From the NCBI GenBank assembly GCA_018649885.1, contig JABIHA010000126.1:1-64000 (forward strand): a stretch of 64,000 bases of DNA. The letters run 5' to 3'. The DNA comes from Bacteriovoracaceae bacterium. Its GTDB lineage: Bacteria; Bdellovibrionota; Bacteriovoracia; Bacteriovoracales; Bacteriovoracaceae. Positions 53,029 through 61,779 of this stretch are shown here, one piece after another. Position numbers and translations under genes: made by a program. How positions within the stretch are numbered: the first letter of the stretch is position 1; each line of letters begins with the position of its first letter. The notes beneath the pieces were generated by a model that worked only from the letters and a program-made list of their open reading frames with translations, searched no databases and was not told where the DNA came from.

Positions 53029-54909
53029 ATGAGAGGAGAAGCAAAATATTTCACACCCCTAGTGGCGTTAGCGGGAACTCCTAATTGCGGAAAATCCTCA
53101 CTCTTTAATATTTTGACAGGCAAAAATCAAAGAACTGGAAATTTTCCTGGCATCACTGTTGAAAAGAAAATGGGAGATGTGAAATGGGCAAACTCATTAT
53201 ATAGACTGATTGATCTTCCTGGTACCTACAGCCTCGACACCAGAACACTAGATGAAAAAGTGGCCAAAGACGTCTTATTTGGTCTTGATAAAAATGTAGC
53301 AAAACCACACCTCATCGTGGTTGTTGTGGACTCTACTAACCTTGGTAAAAGTCTCTACCTTCCACTTGAAATTAAAAAGCTTGGCATCCCCATGATCGTG
53401 GCCTTGAATCTATATGACCTAGCGACTGAGCGTGGGCAAGTAATCGATATTGCCAAATTCGAAAGAGAGTTAGGCATACCCGTAGTAACAAGTGTGGCCA
53501 CCAATAAAAACGGAGCTAAAGAGCTAAGTTTGAAAATTGAAAAAATGCTAGAGTCACTAACTGATCTTAATGCAAGTGTTGATCCGAATACCATAAAAGT
53601 ATTTCGAGATATGAGTTTTATCAATAAAACCTTTAAAGAAGTTGATGATATTCTGGAAAGCTCTGTTCAATCAAAAATTAAGCCCGACAACATCACCCAA
53701 AGAATTGATCGCTGGGCACTTCATCCCGTAATTGGACCCACCTTTCTTGTTTTTGCCTTTTTAATTATGTTCCAAGCTATTTTTTCTTGGTCTGGTCCCT
53801 TGATGGATGTTGTTGATTCAGCTGTAGGAATGCTTAGCCAGTACGCTTCCGGTGCTCTTGGAAAAGGTCTACTTGGAAGCTTTGTAGTAGATGGAATTAT
53901 TGGCGGAGTGGGAAATGTTATTATCTTTTTACCACAAATTCTTATTCTCTTTTTATTTGTATTGATCCTTGAAGATGTTGGATATATGGGAAGGGCCGCT
54001 TTTATTCTAGACAATATAATGAGAAGACTCGGACTACCTGGAAAAGCAGTTGTACCACTCTTATCTTCCCATGCTTGCGCTATACCTGGAATTATGGCCG
54101 CCAGAACTCTGGCCGATGATAAAGACCGTCTGACAACTATGATGATTGCACCTCTCACTCAATGCTCAGCAAGACTTCCCGTTTTTGCCTTACTAATTGG
54201 TGCCTTCTTTGCCGCCGATACAACTCTTTGGGGAGTGCTTAATCTATCGGGACTGATAATGTTTGGTCTCTACATGGTTGGAATTGTCAGTGCTTTTATT
54301 ATGGCCGCAGTTTTTAAAAGAACAGTACTTTCAGGATCTCCCTCACATCTATTGATGGAGCTTCCTCCTTACCGCTTACCCGATATAAAACAAGTTTTAA
54401 AAGGTCTTTGGAATAGGGCCAAAATTTTTATAAAAAGAGCTGGTACTATCATCTTAGCTCTTTCCATGCTGATATGGGTTCTTGTGAGTTTTCCAAAAGA
54501 TCAAAATGGCGAAACCCAAATTGGTGAGAGTTACGCAGCAACTGTGGGAAAGGCCATTGAGCCAATATTTAGACCACTGGGATTTGACTGGAGAATAACC
54601 ACCGCTCTCATTCCCAGCTTTGGGGCCAGAGAAATTGTGGTCTCGTCTCTTGGAACTGTTCTATCTATTGAAGGTGACCCTGACTCAGATGAATTTTCAA
54701 GCTCACTTGGCACAAAAATATCTAAAACCTTTTCCGTTGCCACTCTACTATCACTACTTGTGTGGTTTATATTTGCCCCTCAATGTGTTTCAACCTTTGC
54801 CATTATGAGAAGGGAAACCGGTGGATGGAAGTGGCCTGCGGTCATGGGACTTTACACGCTTGCACTGGCCTATTTTTTCTCCTTTATCACCTATCAAATC
54901 ATGGCATAG
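53029..54909 (+). CDS. feoB: ferrous iron transporter FeoB
   Basis: This 626-aa protein imports Fe2+ across the inner membrane. The N-terminal G domain has GTPNCGKSSLF (G1), DLPGTYSL (G3) and NLYD (G4). The membrane half has two Gate motifs (GVGNVIIFLPQILILFLFV and GAREIVVSSL) and the conserved AFILDNIMRRLGLPGKAVVPLLSSHACAIPG region. It is shorter than E. coli FeoB (773 aa) but within bacterial range. ATG 53029 follows AAGGA and sits one base after the feoA stop. A hairpin follows. With multiheme cytochromes in the same window, a high iron demand is plausible. Confidence 0.94.
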   Translation: MRGEAKYFTPLVALAGTPNCGKSSLFNILTGKNQRTGNFPGITVEKKMGDVKWANSLYRLIDLPGTYSLDTRTLDEKVAKDVLFGLDKNVAKPHLIVVVVDSTNLGKSLYLPLEIKKLGIPMIVALNLYDLATERGQVIDIAKFERELGIPVVTSVATNKNGAKELSLKIEKMLESLTDLNASVDPNTIKVFRDMSFINKTFKEVDDILESSVQSKIKPDNITQRIDRWALHPVIGPTFLVFAFLIMFQAIFSWSGPLMDVVDSAVGMLSQYASGALGKGLLGSFVVDGIIGGVGNVIIFLPQILILFLFVLILEDVGYMGRAAFILDNIMRRLGLPGKAVVPLLSSHACAIPGIMAARTLADDKDRLTTMMIAPLTQCSARLPVFALLIGAFFAADTTLWGVLNLSGLIMFGLYMVGIVSAFIMAAVFKRTVLSGSPSHLLMELPPYRLPDIKQVLKGLWNRAKIFIKRAGTIILALSMLIWVLVSFPKDQNGETQIGESYAATVGKAIEPIFRPLGFDWRITTALIPSFGAREIVVSSLGTVLSIEGDPDSDEFSSSLGTKISKTFSVATLLSLLVWFIFAPQCVSTFAIMRRETGGWKWPAVMGLYTLALAYFFSFITYQIMA

Positions 54910-54926
54910 TAAAGAAAAGTGAATAA

Positions 54927-54947
54927 GGAACAGCTGAAAGCTGCTCC
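54927..54947 (+). terminator. Hairpin after feoB
   Basis: GGAACAGCT pairs with AGCTGCTCC (one mismatch) around a GAA loop, 17 bases after the stop. There is no strong T tail. Confidence 0.45.
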
Positions 54948-55059
54948 ATGAAACACTTTTAGACACTCTTAATCTAAGAATCATTAATTATTTTTGCAGT
55001 GAACCCGAGTTATAATCCTCAGGCCATATAATTGTGGTCACTATTTCTGGGGGGAAAGA

Positions 55060-55635
55060 ATGAGTAAGTACTTCATTTTAGTTGGAATATTCATTTTTCT
55101 ACAAAATAGCAACCTAGTAGCAGAAAGAATTATAGATGTGGGAGATTTACCTGATGACTTAGTCAATTACAGTGACTACCTCGTCTGCGTAAAAAATAAG
55201 GTCGAATCTATTATTGATGTAGGCGATCTTCCTGATGGAATTATCGATGTGGGTGACCTCCCCGATGGAATTATCGATGTGGGTGACCTCCCTGATGGAA
55301 TTATCGATGTCGGTGACCTCCCTGATGGAATTATCGATGTCGGTGACCTCCCCGATGGAATTATCGATGTCGGTGACCTCCCCGATGGAATTATCGATGT
55401 AGGTGATCTTCCCGATGGTTTTTTACCTGCTAAGCTATTAGGTCATTGTATTATTGATGTAGGCGATTTACCGGGCGGAATAATAGATGTTGGTGATCTT
55501 CCTGATGGGGTTATTGATACTCAGAAGTTCCTTGTATGTGTTGGTAATGCGCTCCAAGTTTCAATAGATTCCGCTAAAGTAGCAAAGCTTCAAAGAGCTT
55601 ACCCAATAAGTGAGTTTGTACATTGTGTGCCCTAA
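55060..55635 (+). CDS. secreted decapeptide-repeat protein (IIDVGDLPDG)n
   Basis: This 191-aa exported protein has a signal peptide (FILVGIFIFLQNSNLVA) and GGGGGAAAG before the ATG. It contains ten copies of a decapeptide, IIDVGDLPDG or close: one near the mature N-terminus, seven contiguous, then two after a short insert. Short Cys-containing spacers (LVCVKNK, GHCIID, LVCVGNA, VHCVP) separate the blocks. Regular Asp-Gly turns suggest a beta-solenoid or calcium-binding surface protein. I recognise no family. Near-identical DNA in the middle copies shows recent expansion. Confidence 0.8.
   Translation: MSKYFILVGIFIFLQNSNLVAERIIDVGDLPDDLVNYSDYLVCVKNKVESIIDVGDLPDGIIDVGDLPDGIIDVGDLPDGIIDVGDLPDGIIDVGDLPDGIIDVGDLPDGIIDVGDLPDGFLPAKLLGHCIIDVGDLPGGIIDVGDLPDGVIDTQKFLVCVGNALQVSIDSAKVAKLQRAYPISEFVHCVP
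55210..55419 (+). repeat. Seven tandem 30-bp repeats
   Basis: Seven contiguous 30-bp units (ATTATCGATGTCGGTGACCT followed by a CCCGATGGA-type end) encode IIDVGDLPDG. Copies differ at a few third positions only. There are no spacers, so this is a coding minisatellite and not a CRISPR. Confidence 0.95.
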
Positions 55636-55644
55636 TGAAAGTTT

Positions 55645-56427
55645 TTAATCAAAAGTTGGATAGTATTCATACATGGTGTTTCCACCGCCTACGATGTCTT
55701 GCTCACCAAGAAAACGAAAGTCTAATAGGATTTTGGCCAAGTCTTCGACTTTCACACCTGTTTCATTTTTTAGCAGATGTCCAAGAACAATTCGAGTACT
55801 CCGGCTATCAGCTCCACCCAACTTTCGGGCAAGTAGATAAAAGTATTCGTGCATGAAAAGAACCGCTTTTCCCATTACCGAATGCTTTGGATGAAAAAAG
55901 AGCCTGTGATCAATATTGAGAAAATTTCTTCCCTCTTCTTTAAATTGAATCGCCATGGTTGTGACCGTGCATAATTTAGTGTTGTAATGTGCAACACTTT
56001 TTTCGTCGAATATTGGGATCAATCCAAGATCGTGCCAAATTGTATTGTCGCCAGAAAATTCTTTTTGAGTACTGCGAATTTTTTCACCAAGAGGTGGAAT
56101 ACTGACTTCGATTCTCTGCACCAATCTTTCTAGGTATTGTAAAAATGATTCTGATTGATAAGGAGTAGCAAGCTTTGGTGCTCTATGATCTATCCCTCGT
56201 CTTTGTTTTGCATAATAAAGATCAATGGGTTCGATGAATGTAATTTCTGTTAATTGAGAGTCGTTAATATAGCCCAGATTATCTCTGACCTTGTCTGCAA
56301 CTTCTTTTGTTTGGAAACACACGAGACCTCTTCCGCCACCCGAGTCCATTCCACCAGAGAACGCTCGCGCACTTGCAAGAAGAGCAAAAACTAATACTAC
56401 TAATCTAATTCTTTCCGTCATGGTCAT
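55645..56427 (-). CDS. secreted protein with RGID and HExxY motifs, paralogue
   Basis: ATG 56427 with AAGG upstream gives a 260-aa exported protein (signal LVVLVFALLASARAFS). It shares with 51484-52203 a Gly-rich start (DSGGGRGLVC), IEPIDLYYAKQRRGID, a YLERLVQRIEV helix and MGKAVLFMHEYFYLLARK. The C-terminus is longer and ends with an aromatic tail. The function is unknown. It lies between the decapeptide-repeat gene (convergent) and another secreted-protein gene in the same direction, close to a second TIGR02147 regulator. That recurrence supports a regulator/secreted-protein association. Confidence 0.72.
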   Translation of the reverse strand: MTMTERIRLVVLVFALLASARAFSGGMDSGGGRGLVCFQTKEVADKVRDNLGYINDSQLTEITFIEPIDLYYAKQRRGIDHRAPKLATPYQSESFLQYLERLVQRIEVSIPPLGEKIRSTQKEFSGDNTIWHDLGLIPIFDEKSVAHYNTKLCTVTTMAIQFKEEGRNFLNIDHRLFFHPKHSVMGKAVLFMHEYFYLLARKLGGADSRSTRIVLGHLLKNETGVKVEDLAKILLDFRFLGEQDIVGGGNTMYEYYPTFD

Positions 56428-56543
56428 ATACCTTAGGTTAATCCGTTTACCTAGAATCTCACAAGGAGATTTTTTCAATGTAAGTTTTTAACTAAATGAG
56501 CCTCTTTGGAAAATTTTCCCCAAAGAGCCGCATTTAATTTACC

Positions 56544-57368
56544 TTAGATTATTGGCGAATACCAGCACGCTGGTCTTACACCTAATCTATCACCCTTATT
56601 CCTCGAACAGTATCCTTGATCTGGATCAAGGTCACTGACTTCTTCATCACTAGAAACTTTACACAAAGCACCTTGAAAGTATGTGTCTAAGCGGCATTGA
56701 GGAGATATATTTTTAATACCTTGCTCGCCAAAATCTTCAAGAGAACTTGTGTGAAAATCTGCATTGGGGACCACCCCTCGTAGGATTTGTAAAAACCAGG
56801 CCAAGCTTCTCCCTGCGTGAGAGGAGCGAATGCACTTGGCCTGGTTTTCTAACTCTTTAAAGGTCGATTTGCAGAGGGCAGAAACATACGGATGTATGTC
56901 AATTTGTTTTAATTCATTTACGTGATCATCTCCGTCCAGATATCTCTTCATACACTTAGAAGTGGCGAAGTAATCTGCTTGCGGAGAGATACTATACTTT
57001 GGCTTTGATTTGCTCACGATGGACGCGCCACCGATAAGTCTTCCAATTGAATAACAATAGACCAAAGCCAAAGAATCTTTTGTCATATAAGCACCGCGTG
57101 CCATCCCGCCCATAACAGTCACGATGTAGCGACTTCCCATGGTTCTTGAATAGGCTTGAGGTGCTGCATCTTCCCAACGGTCCTCAATAATTAGTTTTAG
57201 ACCCTTGGCGGCAAAGTGTGGCACGTATAGGGCAGACATTTTCTTGCGGACGCTCTCATAATCTTTATTGCTAAGCTGAGATGCTGCATTAACTTGACCA
57301 CCAAAAAAAAAGGCCATCCCTATTAAGAGAAATTGAATGTTTTTAAGGGAAATTAACTTAAAAAACAT
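56544..57368 (-). CDS. secreted zincin-like protein with degenerate active site
   Basis: This 274-aa exported protein has a signal peptide ending FFFGGQVNA. Around residue 105 is LVYCYSIGRLIGGA followed by ISPQADYFATSKCMKRYL. This has the layout of secreted metalloproteases with HExGHxxGG and a later E/Q-ADYFA segment, but the His-Glu...His residues are replaced (YS...R). It has nine or so cysteines and ends QGYCSRNKGDRLGVRPACWYSP, probably disulfide-rich. It is inferred to be a non-catalytic relative. It is transcribed divergently from a TIGR02147 regulator 122 bp away. No in-frame earlier start is needed. Confidence 0.6.
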   Translation of the reverse strand: MFFKLISLKNIQFLLIGMAFFFGGQVNAASQLSNKDYESVRKKMSALYVPHFAAKGLKLIIEDRWEDAAPQAYSRTMGSRYIVTVMGGMARGAYMTKDSLALVYCYSIGRLIGGASIVSKSKPKYSISPQADYFATSKCMKRYLDGDDHVNELKQIDIHPYVSALCKSTFKELENQAKCIRSSHAGRSLAWFLQILRGVVPNADFHTSSLEDFGEQGIKNISPQCRLDTYFQGALCKVSSDEEVSDLDPDQGYCSRNKGDRLGVRPACWYSPII

Positions 57369-57490
57369 AGGTCCCCCGCCTCCGTTGAAGAGAAACTAAT
57401 TTGCGATGTATTAAGCCTAGGGGGCTATATTTGAAAAAAACATATTTTTTTAGTAAATAATATATGAATAACTTTACCAAATGGTAATCA

Positions 57491-58297
57491 ATGGAACTAT
57501 ACAAATACCGTAACTATAAGAAATTCTTGAATAATTACATAGAAAACCTACCTAAAAAAGGAAGGGGGCAGTACTTAAAAATATCTGAATTTTTGGGTGT
57601 ACATCCCACAATGGTCTCTCAAGTCTTAAAAGGGCCTAAAAATTTCTCGGAAGAGCAGGCCTATAAAGTCTGCGAATATCTGGGCCTCAACTTATCTGAG
57701 ACTGATTACTTTATGAACCTTTTACACCTTGAAAAGGCCGGCACCATGGCCTTAGAAGATTTTTATGTGAGAAAGCTCGATATTCTCAAATCAAAGGCGC
57801 TAAAGGTATCGTCGAGAATCAAGGCCTCAAAGGGATTAACAGAAAAGGATTCTTCAATTTTTTACTCCGATTGGAAATATTCTGCCATTAGACTTTTGAC
57901 ATCATTAGAACAGCTTAACACCCCTGAGGAAATCGCAGAGCGCACAAAGCTACCTTTAAGAGATGTAAAAAAAGTTTTAGATTTTCTGCTGCAAGTAGGA
58001 CTAGTCAAATCAGAAGACAAGTCCCTCGATATCGGTGTTACAAAAACACACCTAAAGGCGGGCTCGCCTTTTGTTAAGGCCCATCATACAAACTGGAGAT
58101 TAAAGGCCATTGAAAAAAGCTCTAGCTTAAGCTCTGAAGAACTCCAATTTACTGGGCCACTCACAATTTCCAAAAAAGATTTTGAGACGATCAAAATTAA
58201 AATTCTCGATTTGATAGAAGAAATTGGAGAAATTGTTGAAGATAGTCCTGCTGAACAGCTCAGTTGCCTCAATATTGATTTTATAAATATTACCTAA
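57491..58297 (+). CDS. TIGR02147-family regulator
   Basis: This 268-aa protein starts MELYKYRNYKKFLNNYIENL and has a helix-turn-helix (YLKISEFLGVHPTMVSQVLKGPKNFSEEQAYKVCEYLGL), then a C-terminal winged-helix-like region (LNTPEEIAERTKLPLRDVKKVLDFLLQVGLVKSEDK). It belongs to the family found mainly in Bdellovibrio-like bacteria. The gap to the divergent secreted zincin-like gene holds a palindrome TTACC-AAAT-GGTAA (57474-57487) three bases before this ATG. That could be an autoregulatory operator or block the ribosome site. The targets are probably the divergent gene and itself. Confidence 0.88.
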   Translation: MELYKYRNYKKFLNNYIENLPKKGRGQYLKISEFLGVHPTMVSQVLKGPKNFSEEQAYKVCEYLGLNLSETDYFMNLLHLEKAGTMALEDFYVRKLDILKSKALKVSSRIKASKGLTEKDSSIFYSDWKYSAIRLLTSLEQLNTPEEIAERTKLPLRDVKKVLDFLLQVGLVKSEDKSLDIGVTKTHLKAGSPFVKAHHTNWRLKAIEKSSSLSSEELQFTGPLTISKKDFETIKIKILDLIEEIGEIVEDSPAEQLSCLNIDFINIT

Positions 58298-58304
58298 AAT
58301 GAGA

Positions 58305-58332
58305 AGAGGCGGAAGTTTACACTTCCACCTCT
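58305..58332. terminator. Hairpin between convergent genes
   Basis: AGAGGCGGAAGT pairs with ACTTCCACCTCT (12 bp, one mismatch) around TTAC, eight bases after the TIGR02147 stop. The T tail is weak on both sides. It lies between converging genes and may serve both. Confidence 0.5.
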
Positions 58333-58362
58333 AGGGTCATTTGGGGTTTAAACGCTACTCTC

Positions 58363-59229
58363 TTAACGAGTGAAGCGATTAAGCTTAGGCTTTCTAGGTT
58401 TTATAGGTCTTGAACTTGGACGTCTTCTCGGTGGTGTACGTGGGTTATGTGGTTTAGCATGTGGCCTACGAGGCTTAACATGTGGGTTTCTAGGTTTTTT
58501 GTGCTGACATTTTTCCCACATTAGGTGGTAAGTAATGTCTTCACTTGATTGGCCATCAATAGAATCCATCGTGGCCATTGTATCGTCTTGATTCATATTA
58601 GTTCTGGCCATAAGTCTTGTTTGTATATTGAGTACTGTATTTGATCCACACTTTGACCAGTTAAGCCTGCCTTTAAGGCTGGCAGTCAAAACATATTCAC
58701 CATCTACAGGTCCTACAAACTCTTCTTTTCTAACAACTTCATTCGAAATCTGTTTTCCATGTGAGTCTGTAAAAAAGTATCTGGCACTTAGCTTACCCAT
58801 GGCCCCTGCAGGAATATAAGTAAAGCCTCTATAGTCTATATTAACAACGGCAACTCTGTGACCTGGAGGAATTGATACAGGAATTTTTATGCGACAATTC
58901 TTCTTATCAGAGTTTTTTCCATTCATAGCACCGGCTTCAACCATGTACTCATCAAATAAAATGGCCAAGGTTCTCTTGTCATCAGTAAGTGACACATCAG
59001 TTGTTCCGCTTGGGCAGCCTGTGCCACTAACTTGCGGCCTGGAAACTCGCATATCTCTATGTTTTATTGATCGGTGGTTACCGATTTGGATTTTTGTTCT
59101 TCTATGAAGATCTCTTCTTTTCATTTTTTTAAACTTAGCTTCGTGTGTGCTGAAGTTTTGTGCAAATGCAGTTGAAGTTATCAGTGCAGCTATCGTAATT
59201 TTGATTGAATTTTTGATTGAATTTTTCAT
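58363..59229 (-). CDS. DUF4360-like secreted protein with basic Pro/Arg/His tail
   Basis: This 288-aa exported protein has a signal peptide ending LITSTAFA. The core (about 65-230) matches its neighbour at 59311: GTGCPSGTTDVSLTDDKRTLAILFDEYMVEAG, CRIKIPVSIPPGHRVAVVNIDYRGF, SKCGSNTVLNIQTRL and MWEKCQ. This fits the DUF4360 pattern (GxGCPxG, FDxYxA). A tail of about 45 residues follows, of repeated K/R-P-x-x-P-H type and strongly basic. The tail may bind nucleic acid, LPS or other polyanions. It is a tandem paralogue, probably arisen by duplication. Confidence 0.82.
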   Translation of the reverse strand: MKNSIKNSIKITIAALITSTAFAQNFSTHEAKFKKMKRRDLHRRTKIQIGNHRSIKHRDMRVSRPQVSGTGCPSGTTDVSLTDDKRTLAILFDEYMVEAGAMNGKNSDKKNCRIKIPVSIPPGHRVAVVNIDYRGFTYIPAGAMGKLSARYFFTDSHGKQISNEVVRKEEFVGPVDGEYVLTASLKGRLNWSKCGSNTVLNIQTRLMARTNMNQDDTMATMDSIDGQSSEDITYHLMWEKCQHKKPRNPHVKPRRPHAKPHNPRTPPRRRPSSRPIKPRKPKLNRFTR

Positions 59230-59250
59230 TTTTCTTTCCCCAAAGACCTT

Positions 59251-59294
59251 AAAAAAGTTTTTTAGTGAAGTGGGGAAGCATGTGCCACCCCACT
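59251..59294 (-). terminator. Terminator-like hairpin between the DUF4360 pair
   Basis: AGTGGGG (59269-59275) pairs with CCCCACT (59288-59294). On the minus strand it is followed by an A6-C-T6 stretch. It would end or attenuate transcription from the 206-aa gene before its paralogue. Confidence 0.5.
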
Positions 59295-59310
59295 ATCAGT
59301 GATTATTGTA

Positions 59311-59931
59311 TTATCTACGACATCTTTTCCATTGTAGTTTGTAGATGATGCCAGCTTGAACATCGATTGAATCAACAGTACCAATGGCCTCAACATTTCT
59401 GTTGCGGTTTTTAACCATTAGTGATGTTTTAGCTCTAAGGATTACGTCAGCACCACATCTTGACCAAGCAAGTGCTCCAACAATAAGCCTCGGTGACATA
59501 ACATACTCATCTTCAAATCCACCTCTAAACATTTTGTTTTTTGATGGTCCTCTTTGTCCGGCAAAGAAGTATGAAGTAGAAAGTCTTGCGTATGCTCCTC
59601 TAGGAAGAGATATAAAACCTCTATAATCAACATCGATTAAAGATACAGAAAAACCTTGTGGTACGTGAACTGGAACGGCCACGTTACAACCTTTACGTGT
59701 AATAGTTCTTCCTGTAGATCCACCAGCTTCAGCTACGTAGTCATCAAATAGGATAGAAAGAGTTTTGGCGTCATCACTAAGAACAGCGTCTGCAGTTCCA
59801 GCACGACAACCACTACCAGCTAACCGTGGATTACCAAGTTGAATGTCATTTGGATCGAAAGCATGAGCCGCTGAAAGTGTCCCAAGTGCAAGTACGCCTA
59901 ATCCAAAAAGTTTTTTTAAAGATAATTTCAT
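59311..59931 (-). CDS. DUF4360-like secreted protein
   Basis: This 206-aa protein has a signal peptide (LFGLGVLALGTLSAAHA) and the DUF4360 layout: GSGCRAGTADAVLSDDAKTLSILFDDYVAEAG, CNVAVPVHVPQGFSVSLIDVDYRGFISLP, SRCGADVILRAKTSLMV and LQWKRC. Four conserved cysteines probably form disulfides. The function of the family is unknown; members are secreted proteins of bacteria and fungi. It is followed at 58363 by a paralogue with a basic tail. A good GGGAG site precedes the ATG. Confidence 0.85.
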   Translation of the reverse strand: MKLSLKKLFGLGVLALGTLSAAHAFDPNDIQLGNPRLAGSGCRAGTADAVLSDDAKTLSILFDDYVAEAGGSTGRTITRKGCNVAVPVHVPQGFSVSLIDVDYRGFISLPRGAYARLSTSYFFAGQRGPSKNKMFRGGFEDEYVMSPRLIVGALAWSRCGADVILRAKTSLMVKNRNRNVEAIGTVDSIDVQAGIIYKLQWKRCRR

Positions 59932-60312
59932 TTACTCTCCCTTTGTAAATTCTAGGTTAGGACTCTCACTCCTACCCCATCATTGTTATTAGTTGATGCG
60001 AAAAACTGAAGGCCATTCAATTGGCCCATGTTTTATTTGAGAACTGTAAAAGCAATAAAAGTGCCAGGATGAATTTCACAAAAAAATGGGGCTGATGAAA
60101 TTTTTTGATCAAAAGTGGTGAAACTTTGCCACCGAAAATGGGGAAATAGTTGAAAGCACTTTGACACAAGTGCCGATTTTGGGGTCAAAATGTCGCAATT
60201 GTAAGCGATTGTGAGGAATACGTGCCATGCCAAGAGTATTTTGGATGGTTTTTAATGGTTAAAAGTTTTCCGATTCGTGAAATGGTGGATAAAAATTATC
60301 CATTTGAGCCTG
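59932..60312. other. Intergenic region, no gene seen
   Basis: This lies between two minus-strand secreted-protein genes. It probably holds the promoter for the DUF4360 pair. A small palindrome ATTTTG-GGGT-CAAAAT lies at 60176-60191. I find no coding frame or RNA gene I can support. Confidence 0.3.
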
Positions 60313-61779
60313 TTAATTAGAATATTCATCAATATAAGGAGTTAGCCAATTGCCTGATTCAAGGGCCTTTGGATCTAGAGCGTCTCCAAAAAAAAGAAAA
60401 TACGCACTGACCATCTCACTGTAACCCTTATCACCCAGACCCATACCACTTTGATGAAGAACCGCAGAAGCAAGATCTCTGTGAACACTAACTTCACCAA
60501 ACTGGGCCACTCTAGATTTAAAAACCTTATCTGAAAAAAGAGCTTCAAGATCAATATCTAAGTTTAAATCACTTATAAATGCCGATCCATAAGCCTCGAT
60601 AAGCCCAGCTCCCATTTCAGAAGTAGGATCTAAAAATTGAGGAGCTTTGCCATACTCTAGCTCTTCATAAATACCAGTCACAAGTAAACAATTATTGGGA
60701 AGAATGCTCTCTGTACGGGAATTGCTAGTTGCGCTACCACTTTTAAAAGAATCAATTTTCTTAATTTTAGTAATAAGTTCATCACAAGTATTAACAATAT
60801 TGTCAGTAGGAGATCCTAAAGCACCACTAAGTTCAATTTCATCATCGATTGGAGATTTACAGGACTTAAAGTCAAAGTCATTTTTATCACCACGCATTTT
60901 TTGGAATTCATCTATAATAGTCTTCTTTTGATTTAAATTACACTGTTCTAATCTTTTGCATTGATCAGGACTAATCTCCCTACCTGAGTCATCGCTATCA
61001 ACTTTCACCATTCCTGGCATAGCTTCACAACTCACATCAATATACTCTTGATAATCTTTCAATAATTGATTGTAGGTAACTACAGTTTGAGAAGGTAGAA
61101 CTTCATTGGCCTGTAGCTCACCTATATCTTTTGATGAGACCTCTATCGTACTAGTATCACTACCCATAAAATAAGCATTTTCGTTATAGTCTTCACAACT
61201 TTCTGTTTCACTTTCTAAGTCAGTCCAATACTCGTGATAACTTTCACTGGACTCCATTATTAGATCCATCATTTTTTTATTTCCAGATTTTTTAAGCCAG
61301 GCTGAAAATTGCTCTTTCGAGATCCCCAAGGGTATCTCTATATATAGAGGAATAGCTGAGTCTTCACTAACACTGGCTTGCTGACCATCAAGGCCCTCCT
61401 GGTAATGAATAATAGGAGTTGTAATTTCGGGATTGACAACAATTGCTCTAAGATTACTAGATATGATTAATTCCATGAGACCTGAATTAAAAAGCTTTTT
61501 AGAGCTACTTTGAAAATTGGATAGCTGAGTAGCACTTGTAAATCTTAGGTCCCTCGGTACACAGTACCAATACCCAGCACTTGTCTGATAGCAGGGGCTA
61601 TCGTTCACTGTAATGGTTTTTGAAGGATTTGATTTAACTTCAACATAGCTTAATTCGAGGTCTTCTCTAAAGTAGGGTCCTGGACTTATGAGCGTGCCTA
61701 TCTCATAGCCTTCAAATTCAGAGGCGTATCCGCTCAAAATAAAAAGATTGAATCCTATTAATAAGGCCACAAGCCTCAT
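60313..61779 (-). CDS. large hypothetical secreted protein
   Basis: This 488-aa protein has a signal peptide (LVALLIGFNLFILSGYA). It is acidic and has about a dozen cysteines, including CKRLEQC, CEDYNEN and NTCDELI, suggesting disulfide-stabilised folding. The C-terminus has FGEVSVHRDLASAVLHQSGMGLGDKGYSEMVSAYFLFFGDAL. There is no recognisable catalytic motif or family. The neighbours are also secreted proteins of unknown role. The ATG is preceded by AAAGGATATTTATTG-type upstream sequence, with GGGGGAG close to the start. Confidence 0.7.
   Translation of the reverse strand: MRLVALLIGFNLFILSGYASEFEGYEIGTLISPGPYFREDLELSYVEVKSNPSKTITVNDSPCYQTSAGYWYCVPRDLRFTSATQLSNFQSSSKKLFNSGLMELIISSNLRAIVVNPEITTPIIHYQEGLDGQQASVSEDSAIPLYIEIPLGISKEQFSAWLKKSGNKKMMDLIMESSESYHEYWTDLESETESCEDYNENAYFMGSDTSTIEVSSKDIGELQANEVLPSQTVVTYNQLLKDYQEYIDVSCEAMPGMVKVDSDDSGREISPDQCKRLEQCNLNQKKTIIDEFQKMRGDKNDFDFKSCKSPIDDEIELSGALGSPTDNIVNTCDELITKIKKIDSFKSGSATSNSRTESILPNNCLLVTGIYEELEYGKAPQFLDPTSEMGAGLIEAYGSAFISDLNLDIDLEALFSDKVFKSRVAQFGEVSVHRDLASAVLHQSGMGLGDKGYSEMVSAYFLFFGDALDPKALESGNWLTPYIDEYSN

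Noticed and set aside
55210-55419. Regular 30-bp repeats as a CRISPR array
   Set aside because: Repeats are directly contiguous with no spacers and encode an in-frame decapeptide.
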